Assembly: GCF_023053635.1 (NCBI RefSeq)
Contig: NC_086179.1
Location: 4,416,001-4,480,000 of the forward strand
Reading direction: 5' to 3'
From: Elgaria multicarinata webbii
Taxonomy: Eukaryota > Chordata > Lepidosauria > Squamata > Anguidae
DNA: 64,000 nucleotides
Of this stretch, positions 40,601 to 52,016 are shown one piece after another. Under the pieces are notes generated by a model. The model was not told where the DNA came from. It saw nothing but the letters and a program-made list of their open reading frames with translations, and ran no database searches. The position numbers and the translations under genes were made by a program. The stretch's first letter is position 1; each line of letters opens with the position of its first letter.

Positions 40601-41493
40601 TGCTCGTTAATCACTGTTCAAGTTACCTGTGGGCCAGAGGAGTCATAGCCCAGAACTGGACGCAATACTCTAGATGAGGCCTAACCAGAGTCCTGCCCCT
40701 CCTTAGCTTTTGTGATTACCCTCTTAGCTAGTGTTTTTAGAAAGCTAGGTGGTATGGTTTGGGAGCTCACTGGGGGGGGGGGGGGCGGGGAGTTAGAAGA
40801 TGGAGCTTGGAGGGGCCTCCTACCTTCCCCCCTACCATAATCTGAGCACTGATCTCAGTGCCTTGTTGTCAGATCTGAAGGGAAGCTGTGACACTAGCTG
40901 TCCTTGCTTGGAGCCATCTACAAGTCTCCAGGGCATGAAAAGACAGAGGACCTCCTACATCTGCTGCTTGATGTGGCACCGTGGCTGCTCTTTCTTCGGA
41001 TGAACTCATCTCTGTACGTTTCTTGCAGTTGGGCCCCCGGAGGCATGCGGTCGGTTGCAGCCAAGCTACATACCGAAGCTAGCTTATGAAAACAGCCATA
41101 AACTACCAGCACTGACAACCACCTGAGATTTTATAGCACCCCAACAAATTGCCAAGCTGCCTCTCGTCCTCGGAAGTCTTCTGAAAGAGAAGAAAGCAGT
41201 CAGAGAGAGTCCCTTGACAATGGCTCTTTGCACGAAAAGGCAGAGGCATGAAGCAAAGCGTCTTGGTACGAAGGAGAGCGAAGTGTCAGAAGGGTTACAG
41301 CGTTATGCGCCGGACGGCACGATCCTCCAGGGCTCTGCAGGAAGATGAGGCTCCAAGCTCCCGGCTATTGAGCAAAGGGTGGAGTGAGACAAAATAATAA
41401 CTCGCAGTGAGTAAGTGCTAATATATGGCATGCATTCTGGATGTGGTCATAGTGGAAAATGAGTCCACCTGGAGTTTAGGCCCTCTGACCTGG
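40601..41493. other. Intergenic, no feature firmly recognised
   Basis: A fragment at 40650-40690 (CCAGAACTGGACGCAATACT, TAGATGAGGCCTAACCAG) resembles inverse CR1 coding sequence. A poly-G run lies near 40771. The rest is unique-looking. Confidence 0.5.
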
Positions 41494-42338
41494 GACTCCC
41501 AGGTCAGTTTCAGCCCAGAAACTCCCAGGCTGGAGTTCTGGGCTGAAAACAACAGGATGAAATTTAATAGGGATAAATGCCAAGTTCTACATTTAGGAAA
41601 TAGAAACCAAAGGCACAGTTACAAGATGGGGGATACTTGGCTCAGCAATACTACAAACGAGAAGGATCTTGGAATTGTTGTAAATCGCAAGCTGAATATG
41701 AGCCAACAGTGCGATAGGGCTGCAAGAAAGGCCAATGCTATTTTGGGCTGCATTACTAGAAGTAGAGCTTCCAAATCACGTGAGGTACTGGTTCCTCTCT
41801 CTTCGGCCCTGGTTAGGCCTCATCTAGAGTAGTGTGTCCAGTTCTGGGCTCCACAATTCAAGAAGGATGCAGACAAGCTGGAGCGTGTGCAGAGGAGGGC
41901 AACCAGGATGACCAGGGGTCTGGAAACAAAGCCCTATGAAGAGAGACTGAAAGAACTGGGCATGTTTAGCCTGGAGAAGAGAAGATGGAGGGGAGACATG
42001 AGAGCACTCTTCAAATACTTGAAAGGTTGTCACATAGAGGAGGGCTAGGATCTCTTCTCGATCCTCCCAGAGTGCAGGACACGGAATAACGGGCTCAAGT
42101 TACAGGAAGCCAGATTCCGGCTGGACACCAGGGAAACGTCCTGACTGTTAGAGCAGTATGACAATGGAACCAGTTGCCTGGTGAGGTTATGGGCTCTCCC
42201 ACACTAGAGGCCTTCAAGAGGCAGCTGGACAACCCTCTGTCAGGGATGCTTTAGGGTGGATTCCTGCATTGAGCAGGGGGTTGGACTCGATGGCCTTGTA
42301 GGCCCCTTCCAACTCTGCTATTCTATGATTCTATGATC
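41494..42338 (+). mobile_element. CR1 LINE, longest copy in the window
   Basis: The translation contains the CR1 reverse-transcriptase thumb region FNRDKCQVLHLGNRNQRHSY, EKDLGIVVNRKLNMSQQCDR and [14 protein letters not shown], then the C-terminus in a shifted phase and a full 3-prime UTR. Stops and phase changes show it is inactive. 5-prime truncated; about 845 bp. Confidence 0.95.
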
Positions 42339-42837
42339 CTTCTCCCCATCCTAGACCCGTGCAAGTCAATCTGGGTAAAAAGCTATCACCTGATTAGATT
42401 TACTTCTGAGTAGCCATGTACAGGATAGCTCTGTCAATGCTGCAAGCTCTTGCAGGGTTGCCTCAATCTTGGCTTGAGTCGCGAGGCCCTGACATACTGC
42501 TTTCTTTTCGATGTGCTTTTCTTTGGTTTGTTTTAATTCAATACATTTTAATGATTTAATGCTAATTTTGCTATTTTATCTGCCTTTTATCTTCGCCACC
42601 TTGAGCACTATTGAAAGCGGAAAAGTGGGAAAGAAATATAAGAAATAAATTAATCAATAATAAAGGAGGGCGTTTGTTTGTCTGTCTGCCCCATAGTGCC
42701 AAGGCTGAAACCTAGATATGCAAAATGTGGTATGAATACTAAGGGGATCCTAGGGGCGTGCACTTCAGGGTTATTATGTTTTAAAATGCATTAATTAATT
42801 AATTTCAATGCCTCCATGTGTTTGAAGCCTGCAGCGG

Positions 42838-42930
42838 TGTAGACCAGCCTTAGGCGGAAGTCATGTTGGCTGTGGAATGATAGGAGTTGTAGCCCAACAC
42901 ATCTGGAGGGCACCAGGTTGAGGAAGGATA
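42838..42930. mobile_element. M2-type foldback remnant
   Basis: AGACCAGCCTTAGGCGGAAG, GGAGTTGTAGCCCAACACAT and GGGCACCAGGTTGAGGAAGG; the left arm is degraded. Confidence 0.55.
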
Positions 42931-43169
42931 GAGTTTCTTCCTGGGACTCATCCTCTGGGCCAGTAGATGATGGCAGGGACATGTCCATTGCCCAGAAGGG
43001 CCCTTCATATGGCACTGACTGTCCTACCCCTGAGAAAGTAGCCTGTGCCTCGTCCACATCAGAATTCTTTGCTATACACAGGACGGTCCAAAGGTCATGA
43101 CAAGAAAGAATCAGCATCTCGAAGATCTGGAAAATGTATTGCTTCTGGAAGGACCGGCAGGGTGTACGA

Positions 43170-43535
43170 ACAAACATAAGAACATAAGAAGAGCCCTGCT
43201 GGATCACACCAAGGGTCCATCTAGTCCAGCAGTCCGTTCACACACTGGCCAGCCAGCCATCAGCCAGGGATGAACAAGCAGGACATGGTGCAACAGCACC
43301 CTCCCACCCATGTTCCCCAGCAGCTGGTGCACACAGGCTTACTGCCTCGAATACTGGAGATAGCACACAACCCTCAGGGCTAGTAGCCATGGATAGCCTT
43401 CTCCTCCAGGAATTGATCCAACCCCCTTTTAAAGCCATCCAAATTCATGACCATCACTACATCTTGTGGTAGTGAGTTCCATAGTTTAACGATGCACTGT
43501 GTGAAGAAGTCCTTCCTTGTCCTGCATCTCCCACC
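43170..43535 (-). mobile_element. CR1-like LINE end (second family)
   Basis: Begins ACATAAGAACATAAGAAGAG and holds CCACCATACCAGC near its truncated 5-prime side. Confidence 0.87.
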
Positions 43536-44480
43536 ATACCAGCATTGGTGCAATTGCTGAGAAAGCTGCTTTCTGAACCTGCCAATTGTACGGGAATTAG
43601 AACCTATGAAGATCACGTCCACCACGGATAACTGGGTGAGATATGAGAAGCCACCATCTCCTTCTACAAAGCAGATGTTTGCATCACCTAGGCATGCCCA
43701 TATCTAGTAATATCTCTGCCCCATACATCAGAGGCAAATCATAGCCATAGACTCTAGAGTGGGGAGTCACACACTGGAGTCCTTGGGGCTGCGACAGTGG
43801 GGCAGATGAAAGAGTTTACCTGGAGTATATGGAAATAATAGACACCCTGGCCAATGAGTTGGAAGTAAGTCAGTAAAACGTATCAACCCAGTCCTGCATT
43901 GTACGGTGGTTTCTGCTATTGGCAGGCTGTGACCCCCACATGCATGCCAAGTAATAAACATAAAACTCATTAGTATTGGTACCGCCACTCTAAACTGTAC
44001 ACTTTGGCTTAAAAGCAACGTTAAAATAACTAAACCGGTCAAAACTGCTTTGCACCAGATGACACTCATTTACTGCTTCTAAATGTAGATCTTTTTCTCT
44101 TTTCTTTCCCTTCGATGCCCTTCTGAGGAGAAAGGAAACTTGAGATAGACGTTTCTTTGCCAAAACTGTTCACTGCAGTGAATGAAATTTGCTATAGTAC
44201 CTGGAAGCAGGCCTCCTGACTTCAGTAAAGGCACGTAATGTACGAGAGCTTTAGGAGGTGAGAGATACAGAAAGAAATGGCAGCAGGGGCATGGGTGGGG
44301 GGGGAATCTTCTAGGGACCACTTTATCAGCTTCTCCCGAAGACGAAGGCCTAATCTACACCTGCAGCCCTTTCGCAACGGAAGAGTGCTGCTTCTGAACA
44401 TTCCCTGCTTCCGCGATTGGCGTGCATGGGGCACACATGGCCAATGTTTACTGCAATTACAGGAGTGCCGTGGCCGGAGC
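43536..44480. other. Intergenic, no feature recognised
   Basis: Unique-looking; no repeat family or coding signal. Confidence 0.5.
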
Positions 44481-44583
44481 CAGGGCCGGCCCTACCATTA
44501 GGGCAACTAGGCGCAGACCTCAGAGAGGCGCAGTACTGCCCTTTAAGGGTCATGGTTTTATATAAATTAGCTATTTTAAGATG

Positions 44584-44625
<42 letters not shown>

Positions 44626-44735
44626 TATAATAGTTCAGAAACTCTTCTTGAACAGCTGAATCGAAGTTAGCAATTTTTTTTAGGGGGGTGCAACTTGCCT
44701 TGCCTAGAGCGCAAAATAGTCTGGCACCGGCCCTG
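44481..44735. mobile_element. hAT-like MITE with TIR CAGGGCCGG
   Basis: Starts CAGGGCCGGCCCTACC and ends GGCACCGGCCCTG. Flanks GCCGGAGC and GCGGGACC match at 6 of 8. A (TAA)n run lies inside (44585-44623). Confidence 0.75.
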
Positions 44736-45219
44736 GCGGGACCACATGTAACATGTTATGGTGTTTGCGCATGTATATCGGTAGAAGTGGGCGGGGCTAG
44801 GGAGATGGGTACGGGGCAGGGTTTTTTTTAATGACTCACGAGGGATGCGCATGAGCACAGATGCACAACACCACATTGGGGGGGGGGATAGGAACTCTGT
44901 TGAATATGCGCTCCTGTGCAGAGAAATGTTTGTATTAAAAAAAGAACAAGGACACTCAGCGGTAAAACATGTTTTGGATACCCATCCAAAACATGTGGCG
45001 AAAATGGCAGACAGGTACACTCTGGCACACCTCTGATACCCAGGCACACGCCCCTCATAGCTGATTGGCTGTTCACTGAGCCCAGACCTCGCAGCAAACA
45101 GCAACAACCTCGCAAAGGGGGGGGGCACACTGCAAACGTTCTTTGGAACGGACATGAGAGAGCTGGGAAAAAAGTGACAAAAGCAGTCAGGGATACTCCG
45201 TGAAAACTGAGAGGTGGAG

Positions 45220-45400
45220 TTATTTAATCCACCGTGGGTTATCACGTTGTATGGTGGGATTTTTTTAGCCGTTGGTTGATTATTTGGCCGAAATAATCAA
45301 CACAAATAACCAGCGCTGTGCAGAGTTGGCTATTTGAGCTACCGTTGGTTATCGTGTTGTGTGGCGGCCACCGTTGGTTATTTTGTCAGCCACAGAGTCA
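45220..45400. repeat. Foldback repeats with GTTGGTTAT motifs
   Basis: CCGTGGGTTATCACGTTGT, CCGTTGGTTGATTATTTGGC, CCGTTGGTTATCGTGTTGT and CCGTTGGTTATTTTG form short direct and inverted repeats. Probably remnants of the same foldback superfamily as 45537-46338. Confidence 0.5.
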
Positions 45401-45536
45401 CAGGGCAAGAGTGGTCAAAGTGGCGGCTGCCGCTCTAGTCCAGCTCGCTGGATAGATTTTTGGCAGCAATGGCTGATGGGATACTGGCAGGAGGACTGAG
45501 GGGTGAAGAGTCAACTCAGCATGGACTAATAGGCTG

Positions 45537-46338
45537 AGTTCGGACAACACGCTAATTAGCTGGGGGGGCGGTAATATGAACAGAATGGGAAACAACCATT
45601 AATAAGAACTTTATCACACCAGCGTTATGTATTTATTATTTTATTTATTTATTTATTACATTTATATACCGCCCCACAGCCAAAGCTCTCTGGGCGGTTC
45701 ACAAACGCTAAAAACAGTAAACGTATACAAACGTATACTGCGCAATCACTGCGAAATGCATGTGAAGTTTTCCACTTTATAATCTGCTTTGATTGTGAAG
45801 TACTCCCATGCATCCTGCCTTAATTGTGCAATAAAGCAAAAAGATTCGCCGTATTTAGACCCTACTTTTTGAGCGTATCTTCCGAGCCGCCGCTGGGGCG
45901 CAGGAGCAGGATTTTAAACAAATGCTTACATCTGCGTAAGCTTTAAAGATAAAGACACCAACATTGGCACAGTAATAGATATTAGGGAGAGCTTTAAGCA
46001 CACAAAATTTGAATTGAATTGAGTCATCCGTTGATTTTTTAATGATTTTTTACATTTTCCCCCTTAAACTCACTTCCTGGTATGCAAAGGATCGCTGTCG
46101 CCCGGTAGCAAAAACAACAACAACTGCGAAAGTTTAGCGCTACAGGGATAATCCAAGGGAAGCAGGTACGTGGGATGAAGTTTTTAGTATGTCGTCCAAA
46201 CTCAGCCATGGTCAACACGATGGTGATCCCAATCTAAACCACAGTTGAATATTATCATGTTGTATGGGGAATACCCACTAGATAAATAACTGTCAAGTTG
46301 TTACCCCGCCATTGATTATCATGTTGTCTGAACATAGC
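45537..46338. mobile_element. Foldback DNA element with TIR GTTCRGACAACA
   Basis: The left end has GAGTTCGGACAACACGC and the right end ATCATGTTGTCTGAACATAG, matching the hairpin ends at 12272-12374. It contains repeat U (45745-46170) and an inverse L2-like tail (45640-45745). No transposase seen. Confidence 0.6.
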
Positions 46339-46639
46339 TGGTGTCTGGCAGCTGAGGCAAACTGTGCTTGAGATTATTAGGAAAAGATTTGAAAAATAAA
46401 ACTGCTTGTGTCCTCACTGTTTTATGCAAAATTATGATACACTCACATTTGTAATACAGTGTACAGTTGCTGCTGCCCCATTTTAAAAGAGGCTATTGCA
46501 AATGCTGGAAAAGGTGAGGGGGCAACCAAAATGGTCATGGGGTTAAGCGCATAAGTCTATAGATGTTAGATAGAAAAAAGCACATAAGCCTATATATATT
46601 TAGACAGAAAAAAGTCCTACAACTCCCAGCACTTCCAGG

Positions 46640-46985
46640 ACTTTTTCCTGTCTAAAATATGCATAGGATTGCACTCTTTGGTGTTTTTACCAGACCAGAC
46701 TAACACAGCTAACCTTCTATAAAGCCTGAGCTAAATGTAATCACCCACTGCAATCACTCCCGAGTAGGCCTGTGTAGGGCTTACTCTTGAGTAGGCCTGT
46801 GTCAAGCATTGCACTATCCTAGCCTTCCTGGCTGGGCAAATCTGATTTGCCGAAACGAACTTCTGACCCACGCAAGTTGCGGACCCGCAGTAAAGCTGTA
46901 ATGCCTTACACAGGTACCTGCTGGGAGTAAGCCCCATTGAACTCAGTGGGGCTTACTCCCCAATAGACGTGCACAGGATTGCCCC
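46640..46985. repeat. Dispersed repeat with AGTAAGCCCCATTGA motif
   Basis: GGAGTAAGCCCCATTGAACT and CAGTGGGGCTTACTCCC form a hairpin (46922-46959), followed by CACAGGATTGC. Partial copies occur near 37083, 42390 and 56390. Confidence 0.6.
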
Positions 46986-47004
46986 CCTAAATGCCTTTAA
47001 AGTT

Positions 47005-47323
47005 AGGATGACCATATGAAAAGGAGGACAGGGTTCCTGTATCTTTAACAGTTGCATTGAAAAGGGAATTTCTGCAGGTGTCATTTGTACATATGAAGAA
47101 CCTGGTGAAATTCCCTCTTCATCACAACAGTTAAAGCTGCAGGTGCCCTGCCCTCTTTTAAATCTGGTCACTCTAGTCTAGCTCCTGCAGCTTTAACTGT
47201 AGTGATGAAGAGGGAATTTCACCAGGTTCTTCATATGTACAAATGACACCTGCAGAAATTCCCTTTTCAATGCAACTGTTAAAGATACAGGAGCCCTGTC
47301 CTCCTTTTCATAGGGTCACCCTA
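47005..47323. mobile_element. Foldback MITE, family M1, copy E, intact
   Basis: TAGGATGACC to GGTCACCCTA, 319 bp, without insert, flanked by TTTAAAGT on both sides (46997-47004, 47324-47331), a perfect 8-bp duplication. Best intact copy for defining the family. Confidence 0.92.
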
Positions 47324-47819
47324 TTTAAAGTTCCACAAGACTAGCAACAACAATAATAAACCCAGCTATGCTAGGGTGACCCTGTGAAAAGGAGGACAGG
47401 GCTCCTGTATCTTTAACAGTTGCATTGAAAAGGGAATTCCAGCAGGTGTCCTTTGTATATATGGAGAACCTGGTGAAATCCCCTTTTCATCACAACAGTT
47501 AAAACTGCAGGAGCTATACTAGAGTGACCAGATTTAAAAGAGGGCAGGGCACCTGCAGCTTTAACTGGTGTGATGAAGAGGAAATTTCACCAGGTTCTTC
47601 ATCTATACAAACGACACCTGCTGAAATCCCATTATTATTATTATTTATTTATTTATTTATTTATTTATATAGCGCAATCAATGTACATGGTGCTGTACAG
47701 AGTAAAACAATAAAATAGCAAGACCCTGCCGCATACAGGAGCCCTGTCCTCCTTTTCATAGGGTCACCCTATTTAAAGTCCCACAAGACTAGCAACAACA
47801 ATAATAAACCCAGCTATGC
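47321..47819. repeat. Duplicated 51-bp flank around M1 copy F
   Basis: The segment from CTATTTAAAG to CCCAGCTATGC is at 47321-47371 and again at 47769-47819, 448 bases apart, differing at one or two positions (AGTTCC, AGTCCC). Indicates a tandem duplication of element plus flank, ending at the NET1 CpG island. Confidence 0.9.
47372..47768. mobile_element. Foldback MITE, family M1, copy F, with LINE insert
   Basis: Starts TAGGGTGACC at 47372 and ends GTCACCC near 47768; the LINE tail at 47632-47738 matches that in copy D. Its flanks are not a duplication: the left flank is GCTATGC and the right flank repeats the 51 bases that follow copy E. Confidence 0.85.
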
Positions 47820-48420
47820 CTCAGCCCGGCAGCTAGGCCTCGTTCCCGAGCGTCTCCTAGCAACCGGACGGCGACGCTGATTGGCTGGGGCCGCTCCCGC
47901 TGCCATTTTCAAACCGCTTGCCCGGGCAGGGAGCCTCCCTCCTCCTCCTCCTCCTCCTCCTCCGTCGCCGCCATTAACCATTCTTCGCCCGGGCTCGGCG
48001 GCGGCGGCAGCAGCAGCAGCAGCAGGAGCAACGAGTCTGGTCTCGCCCGGCATGGAGAGCGGCCCTCTGGCTGAGAAGCCCCCTCTGAGGAGGAAGGGGA
48101 GGCGGCGGCACGAGGGGAGGCCTAGCGTCGCGGGGCGAGCGCCTCTGAGGCGCAGTAGCGGCGTTGGCGGCTTCGACGACGAGGACGGCAGCGGGGGAAG
48201 CGCCTCGCCGACGGAGACCCCCGGCGGGAGCCAACAGGCCGCGGTCGCCTGTGGGCGGTAAGTGCAGGCGAGCGTGTGGAGAGGAGCTGAAGGGTCGTGG
48301 GGGTGGGGGGGGAGGGGGAGGGGGAGGGGGAGGGGGTGCCTCCTGTCGGCGCCCCCACCTCTTCCCACTTTATCCCGGGTTTAGCGCGGGCCTGGGTGGG
48401 TCTGCAAGCCAGGGGGAGGG
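47820..48420 (+). promoter_or_regulatory. NET1: NET1 CpG-island promoter
   Basis: A strongly CpG-rich block has an inverted CCAAT box (ATTGG, 47880-47884) and an RFX X-box-like site GTCTCCTAGCAAC (47852-47864). GGC and CAG trinucleotide runs lie in the 5-prime UTR and a G-rich GGGAGG-type run lies just after the exon (48301-48345). It starts right at the edge of a duplicated foldback element ending at 47819. Transcription presumably starts between 47900 and 48000. Confidence 0.7.
48052..48257 (+). CDS. NET1: NET1 first coding exon
   Basis: NET1 is a Dbl-family guanine-nucleotide exchange factor for RhoA. The long isoform has a basic N-terminus with nuclear-localisation signals that holds it in the nucleus. 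This exon encodes MESGPLAEKPPLRRKGRRRH and continues to a Ser/Gly-rich stretch ending VACG plus two bases of an Arg codon, 68 codons in all, before donor GCG|GTAAGT. It resembles the remembered human NET1 start (MEPELAAQKQPRPRRRSRR, ending in Gly-Arg at the exon edge) in layout: acidic MEs/MEp start, basic clusters, acidic-Ser segment. The ATG is chosen as the first in frame after a TGA at 47878-47880. No DH-PH exons lie in the window. The call leans on TUBAL3-NET1 neighbourhood as well as on this diverged peptide. Confidence 0.78.
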
Positions 48421-48484
48421 CTTGTTATGAAGGAGCAGCGCATTCCTTTCTCTCTCCCCCCCCTCTTATAACATCTGTTGCTTA

Positions 48485-48738
48485 AGTTTACGGGCTCAAG
48501 TTAAAGGAAGCCAGAGCCCAGCTGGACATCAGGAAAAACTTCCTGACTGTTAGAGCAGTACGACAATGGAAGCAGTTGCCTAGGGAGGTTGTGGGCTCTC
48601 CCACACTAGAGGTATTCAAGAGGCAGCTGGACAACCCTCTGTCAGGGATGCTTTAGGGTGGATTCCTGCATTGAGCAGGGGGTTGGACTCGATGGCCTTG
48701 TAGGCCCCTTCCAACTCTGCTATTCTATGATTCTATGT
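48485..48738 (+). mobile_element. CR1 LINE 3-prime end
   Basis: GGGCTCAAGTTAAAGGAAGC through the terminal ATTCTATGATTCTATG; 250 bp, in NET1 intron 1. Confidence 0.92.
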
Positions 48739-48743
48739 TGCAG

Positions 48744-48767
48744 GGATGAACCGACGACTACAGCCAG
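48744..48767 (+). other. Possible NET1 microexon (24 nt)
   Basis: A 24-base stretch is flanked by TTGCAG and GTAATG and would extend the exon 1 frame as R-DEPTTTA. It begins 6 bases after a CR1 3-prime end, so the acceptor lacks a good pyrimidine tract. Weak; could be chance. Confidence 0.15.
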
Positions 48768-48801
48768 GTAATGATTATTGATGATAATTAGTGGAAGGAC
48801 T

Positions 48802-48831
48802 TTAATAATAATAATAATAATAATAATATAT
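48802..48831. repeat. (TAA)n microsatellite
   Basis: Run of AATAAT triplets beside ATATTTATTTCTTACCCGCC, likely a LINE tail. Confidence 0.85.
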
Positions 48832-48982
48832 TTATTTCTTACCCGCCTCTCCCTTTGGATCACGTACACACACCCCCCCCAAAGTAAATGCAACCGTGTC
48901 GTAGTGCAGACATCAGGATCTGACCTTGAGGCAGAAATCCTAAGAATGGCTGGATATAGTCAGCCAGGCTCTTCAGTACATT

Positions 48983-49283
48983 CTTCCTCAACCTGGTGCC
49001 TTCCAGAGGGACTACAGCTCCCAGCGTGGTGGCTGGGGTATGCTGGGAGTTAGAACATAAGAAGAGCCCTTGCCTGCTGGATCAGAACAAGGGTCCATTC
49101 TGTTTACACAGTGGCCGACCAGCTGTCGATTGGGAACCCACAAGCAGGGCGTGGAGTCCAACAGCAGCCTCCCACCCATGTTCCCCAGCAACTGTCTCTG
49201 ATCCTAGAGGTAGCATGTAGCCATCAGGACTAGTTGCAGCCCAATGCTCTGGAGGGCACTAGGTTGGGGAAGGCTGCTTTAGT
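48983..49283. mobile_element. M2 MITE split by a CR1-like LINE end
   Basis: Left arm with CTTCCTCAACCTGGTGCC, right arm GGGCACTAGGTTGGGGAAGG; between them (49051-49232) an inverse second-family CR1-like end with GCCCTTGCCTGCTGGATCAG. Confidence 0.75.
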
Positions 49284-49347
49284 AAGTGGCTTGTTGTTGC
49301 TTTCAATTAGAGACCGCCGTGATGTGCCCTGAAATTCTCATATTGCA

Positions 49348-49471
49348 GCCTTTCCCTCTCAGACCTGGTGCCCTCCAGATGTGTTGGACTACAGCTCCCA
49401 AGTTGGTTGGTTGGGGTGTGCTGGGAGTTGTAGTCCAGCACATCTGGAGGGCACCAAGTTGGGGAAGGCTG
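49348..49471. mobile_element. Foldback MITE, family M2
   Basis: GCAGCCTTTCCCTCTCAGAC, GTTGGACTACAGCTCCCAAG and the complementary GGGAGTTGTAGTCCAGCACA, GTTGGGGAAGGCTG. Confidence 0.8.
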
Positions 49472-49627
49472 TCGCAACAAGAGCAGCATGGGAGGAGCTC
49501 TGCTGGGTGAGATCAAAGGTCCATTGCGTTCTGCATCATGTTTCCAGCAGTGCCCAACCAGATGCCCTCGGGCAGGTGACAGGCAGGGCTGGTGTAAAGC
49601 AATAGCCCTCCTCTATTTATTTATTAT

Positions 49628-49865
49628 CTATTTGTTTATTTATTTACAATTATACTGCCTTTTTTCCTCCTTAAGGAACCCAAGGCGGCGTACGTAATCC
49701 TCCTTCATTTTATCCTCACAAGAACAACCCTGTGAGGTAGGTTGGGCTGAGAGTTTGTGCCTGGCCCAAAGTCACCCAGTGGGTTTCCATGGCCGAATGG
49801 GGACTAGAACCTGGATCTCCTGACTCCCAGTCCAACACTCTAGCCAATACACCCCACTGCTGGTA
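49628..49865 (-). mobile_element. tRNA-derived SINE, family S3
   Basis: On the plus strand CCCTGTGAGGTAGGTTGGGC, AAGTCACCCAGTGGGTTTCC and a B-box complement CGAATGGGGACTAGAACC mark an inverse S3 copy. Confidence 0.85.
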
Positions 49866-51978
49866 TTCAGCACATGCACAAGTTTAATGGCCCAGACTCA
49901 TTGCTCAGTGGTACAACAAACCGACTCGCATCTAACTGCTTCAAGTACAAATACACCCAAGAACTTGGGTATGCCCAGTGGGGTTTTAGGCTTCTCCCCC
50001 ACTCCCAGTTGAATAGCATACCTCCCTGACATATCACAATCTGCTTTTGAAAGCTCCCTGAGTTTCAAACGGGATTTACCAAGGGGGCAGGTGGGCTGCT
50101 GTTTGAGAAATGCAAGCCCAAAGTTCCCCTGTGTATGTAGGATTCATAGCTGCGTGGTTCTGTGGATCCAAGCAGAAAGATCTAGGTTCACTTATGGGCT
50201 TTGCTTGTTAAAAAGGATATTGGGTGATCGGGCTTGGAAAAGACCGGTGTCTGAGACCCTGGAGAAAGGTTAGAATTGATACTTTTGGGGTGGATGGGCT
50301 GGGGTTGATAGTGCTAGGGTAGGTGACTATATAAAGTAGCTTCATATTTAACAGTTAAGGCACAGCGAATCTGCGTGAAGTTTTTATGAGAGGCGTTCTT
50401 GCATAAGGGCATAGGAAGTGCTTTGCTGGATCAAATCAAGATCCAAGCTAATCCCACATTCTTTGCAAGAATTCCTGTTAAGTACAGTTGTTATAGGAAA
50501 TTGGTCAGTGGATGTGCCCACCAAATGTTAAGAATTCACTAAATTCACCAAAATTTAGTTTGGCTTTTAAGTTACAGTACAAGATGATAATCTCCTGTCA
50601 GGTTTCTGATCCCTTTTGAAAGTCAAGGATATATTTTCATTGACGAAGCAAGTCCCTCAGTACTGAAAATGAGCAGGAACAGACAGAATGACAAGGCTAG
50701 TGATGATGGCAGGTTCATTCCCTTCTCCTCCATAACTATATATTGAGCCAGATGTAAACAGGATGGCAGTCGTCCTTTGGCTTAGCCTTAGAGTATCATT
50801 TTTTAAAACCAGGTTACCTTGCAGGCCTAGGCAGCGTTGACATTCACAGGAACCATGGCACAGGCAAACACTGAACACTGCATCAATAGTGGCTTAAGCC
50901 AAGGGTGGGAAATCCCTTTCAGCCTGAGGACTAAGTTCAATTTTGGAGAAGCTCTGGCAGGGAGCGGGGGGTGGGGTGGGGCATTCCAGGGGTTGACAAG
51001 GGCCGAAAGTATAGAGGTGGTGTAAAAGGCAAAAAGAAAGGAGAAAAAATACAAAACAACTACACCCAGCATATTGTGTGATTGCAGGTGGGGAGGTGAG
51101 GTTGCACTTTCAAAAATTCATTAAAAAGAATCTCTGGAAACACGTTAGCACACTAAAGAGAAATGCGCTAAGCACACCAAAGAGGAATGTTCTAACCCAA
51201 CCTCTGTGCTAGTTTTGTTTTTAACTTGGAATGGGGAGTCTGTTTACTTTTTTAACCTGAGGGAACATTTGAACTTCGATTTCCCCCATCCGCAGTCTGA
51301 AGTTGTACTGTCCATTCTACCACCTCAGACCATTTTGCTGCATGGGTAGAGACACAGCCTTGAACTTGTAATAGTCCTCTGACTGCCAGATGGCCTTCTG
51401 CTGACCTTTCTTTGTAGCTCTCCCAATTAAAATCCACCAACATACTTATACTTCCTTTAAGCTGGTCAACATTTATTGAGGCTTATAAGGCCATGCAGAG
51501 TTCTTTTTGTCATGCTGTAATTAGATGTTGTGTGTGTGTGTTTTAAATCTTGGGTAATGGCTCTGTATTGTTCACCTCTCTCCATATCTAACTTTTCCAA
51601 GTCATCCAGCAATCTTCTAGATTACAGGAGACTGTGCAAATTCCCACTGAGATTTTTGAGATAGTATCATAGTGCCATTTCTGAATGGCTGCAGCAGGAG
51701 GTGTTGAGTAACACAACACCCATATCACTGAAGGAAAACTGGTGAGGTTAAGAGACAAGTAACTTGCTCCAAAACTTGAGTAACATAGAGGTAGGGTCTG
51801 AGCCCCAAACATAAAACCACTCATTTGAATTTTCCATTTTCTGCTCCAGTGGAACACCCAATCCACACAAGACAAACACACACATACACGCTTTACTGCT
51901 CAGAGAGAGAGAGAGAGAAAAAGAGATGGAAACACACACACACACTTTACTGCTCAGAGAAAGAGAAGGAAACACACA

Positions 51979-52016
<38 letters not shown>

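Noticed and set aside
41425-41832. 135-codon frame as a novel gene in the TUBAL3-NET1 interval
   Set aside because: Contains CR1 reverse-transcriptase motifs (FNRDKCQVLHLG, KLNMSQQC) and continues into a CR1 3-prime UTR.
47881-48051. Open frame upstream of the NET1 ATG, giving a longer N-terminus
   Set aside because: It begins with TTG just after an in-frame TGA and has no ATG before 48052; it is CpG-rich 5-prime UTR.
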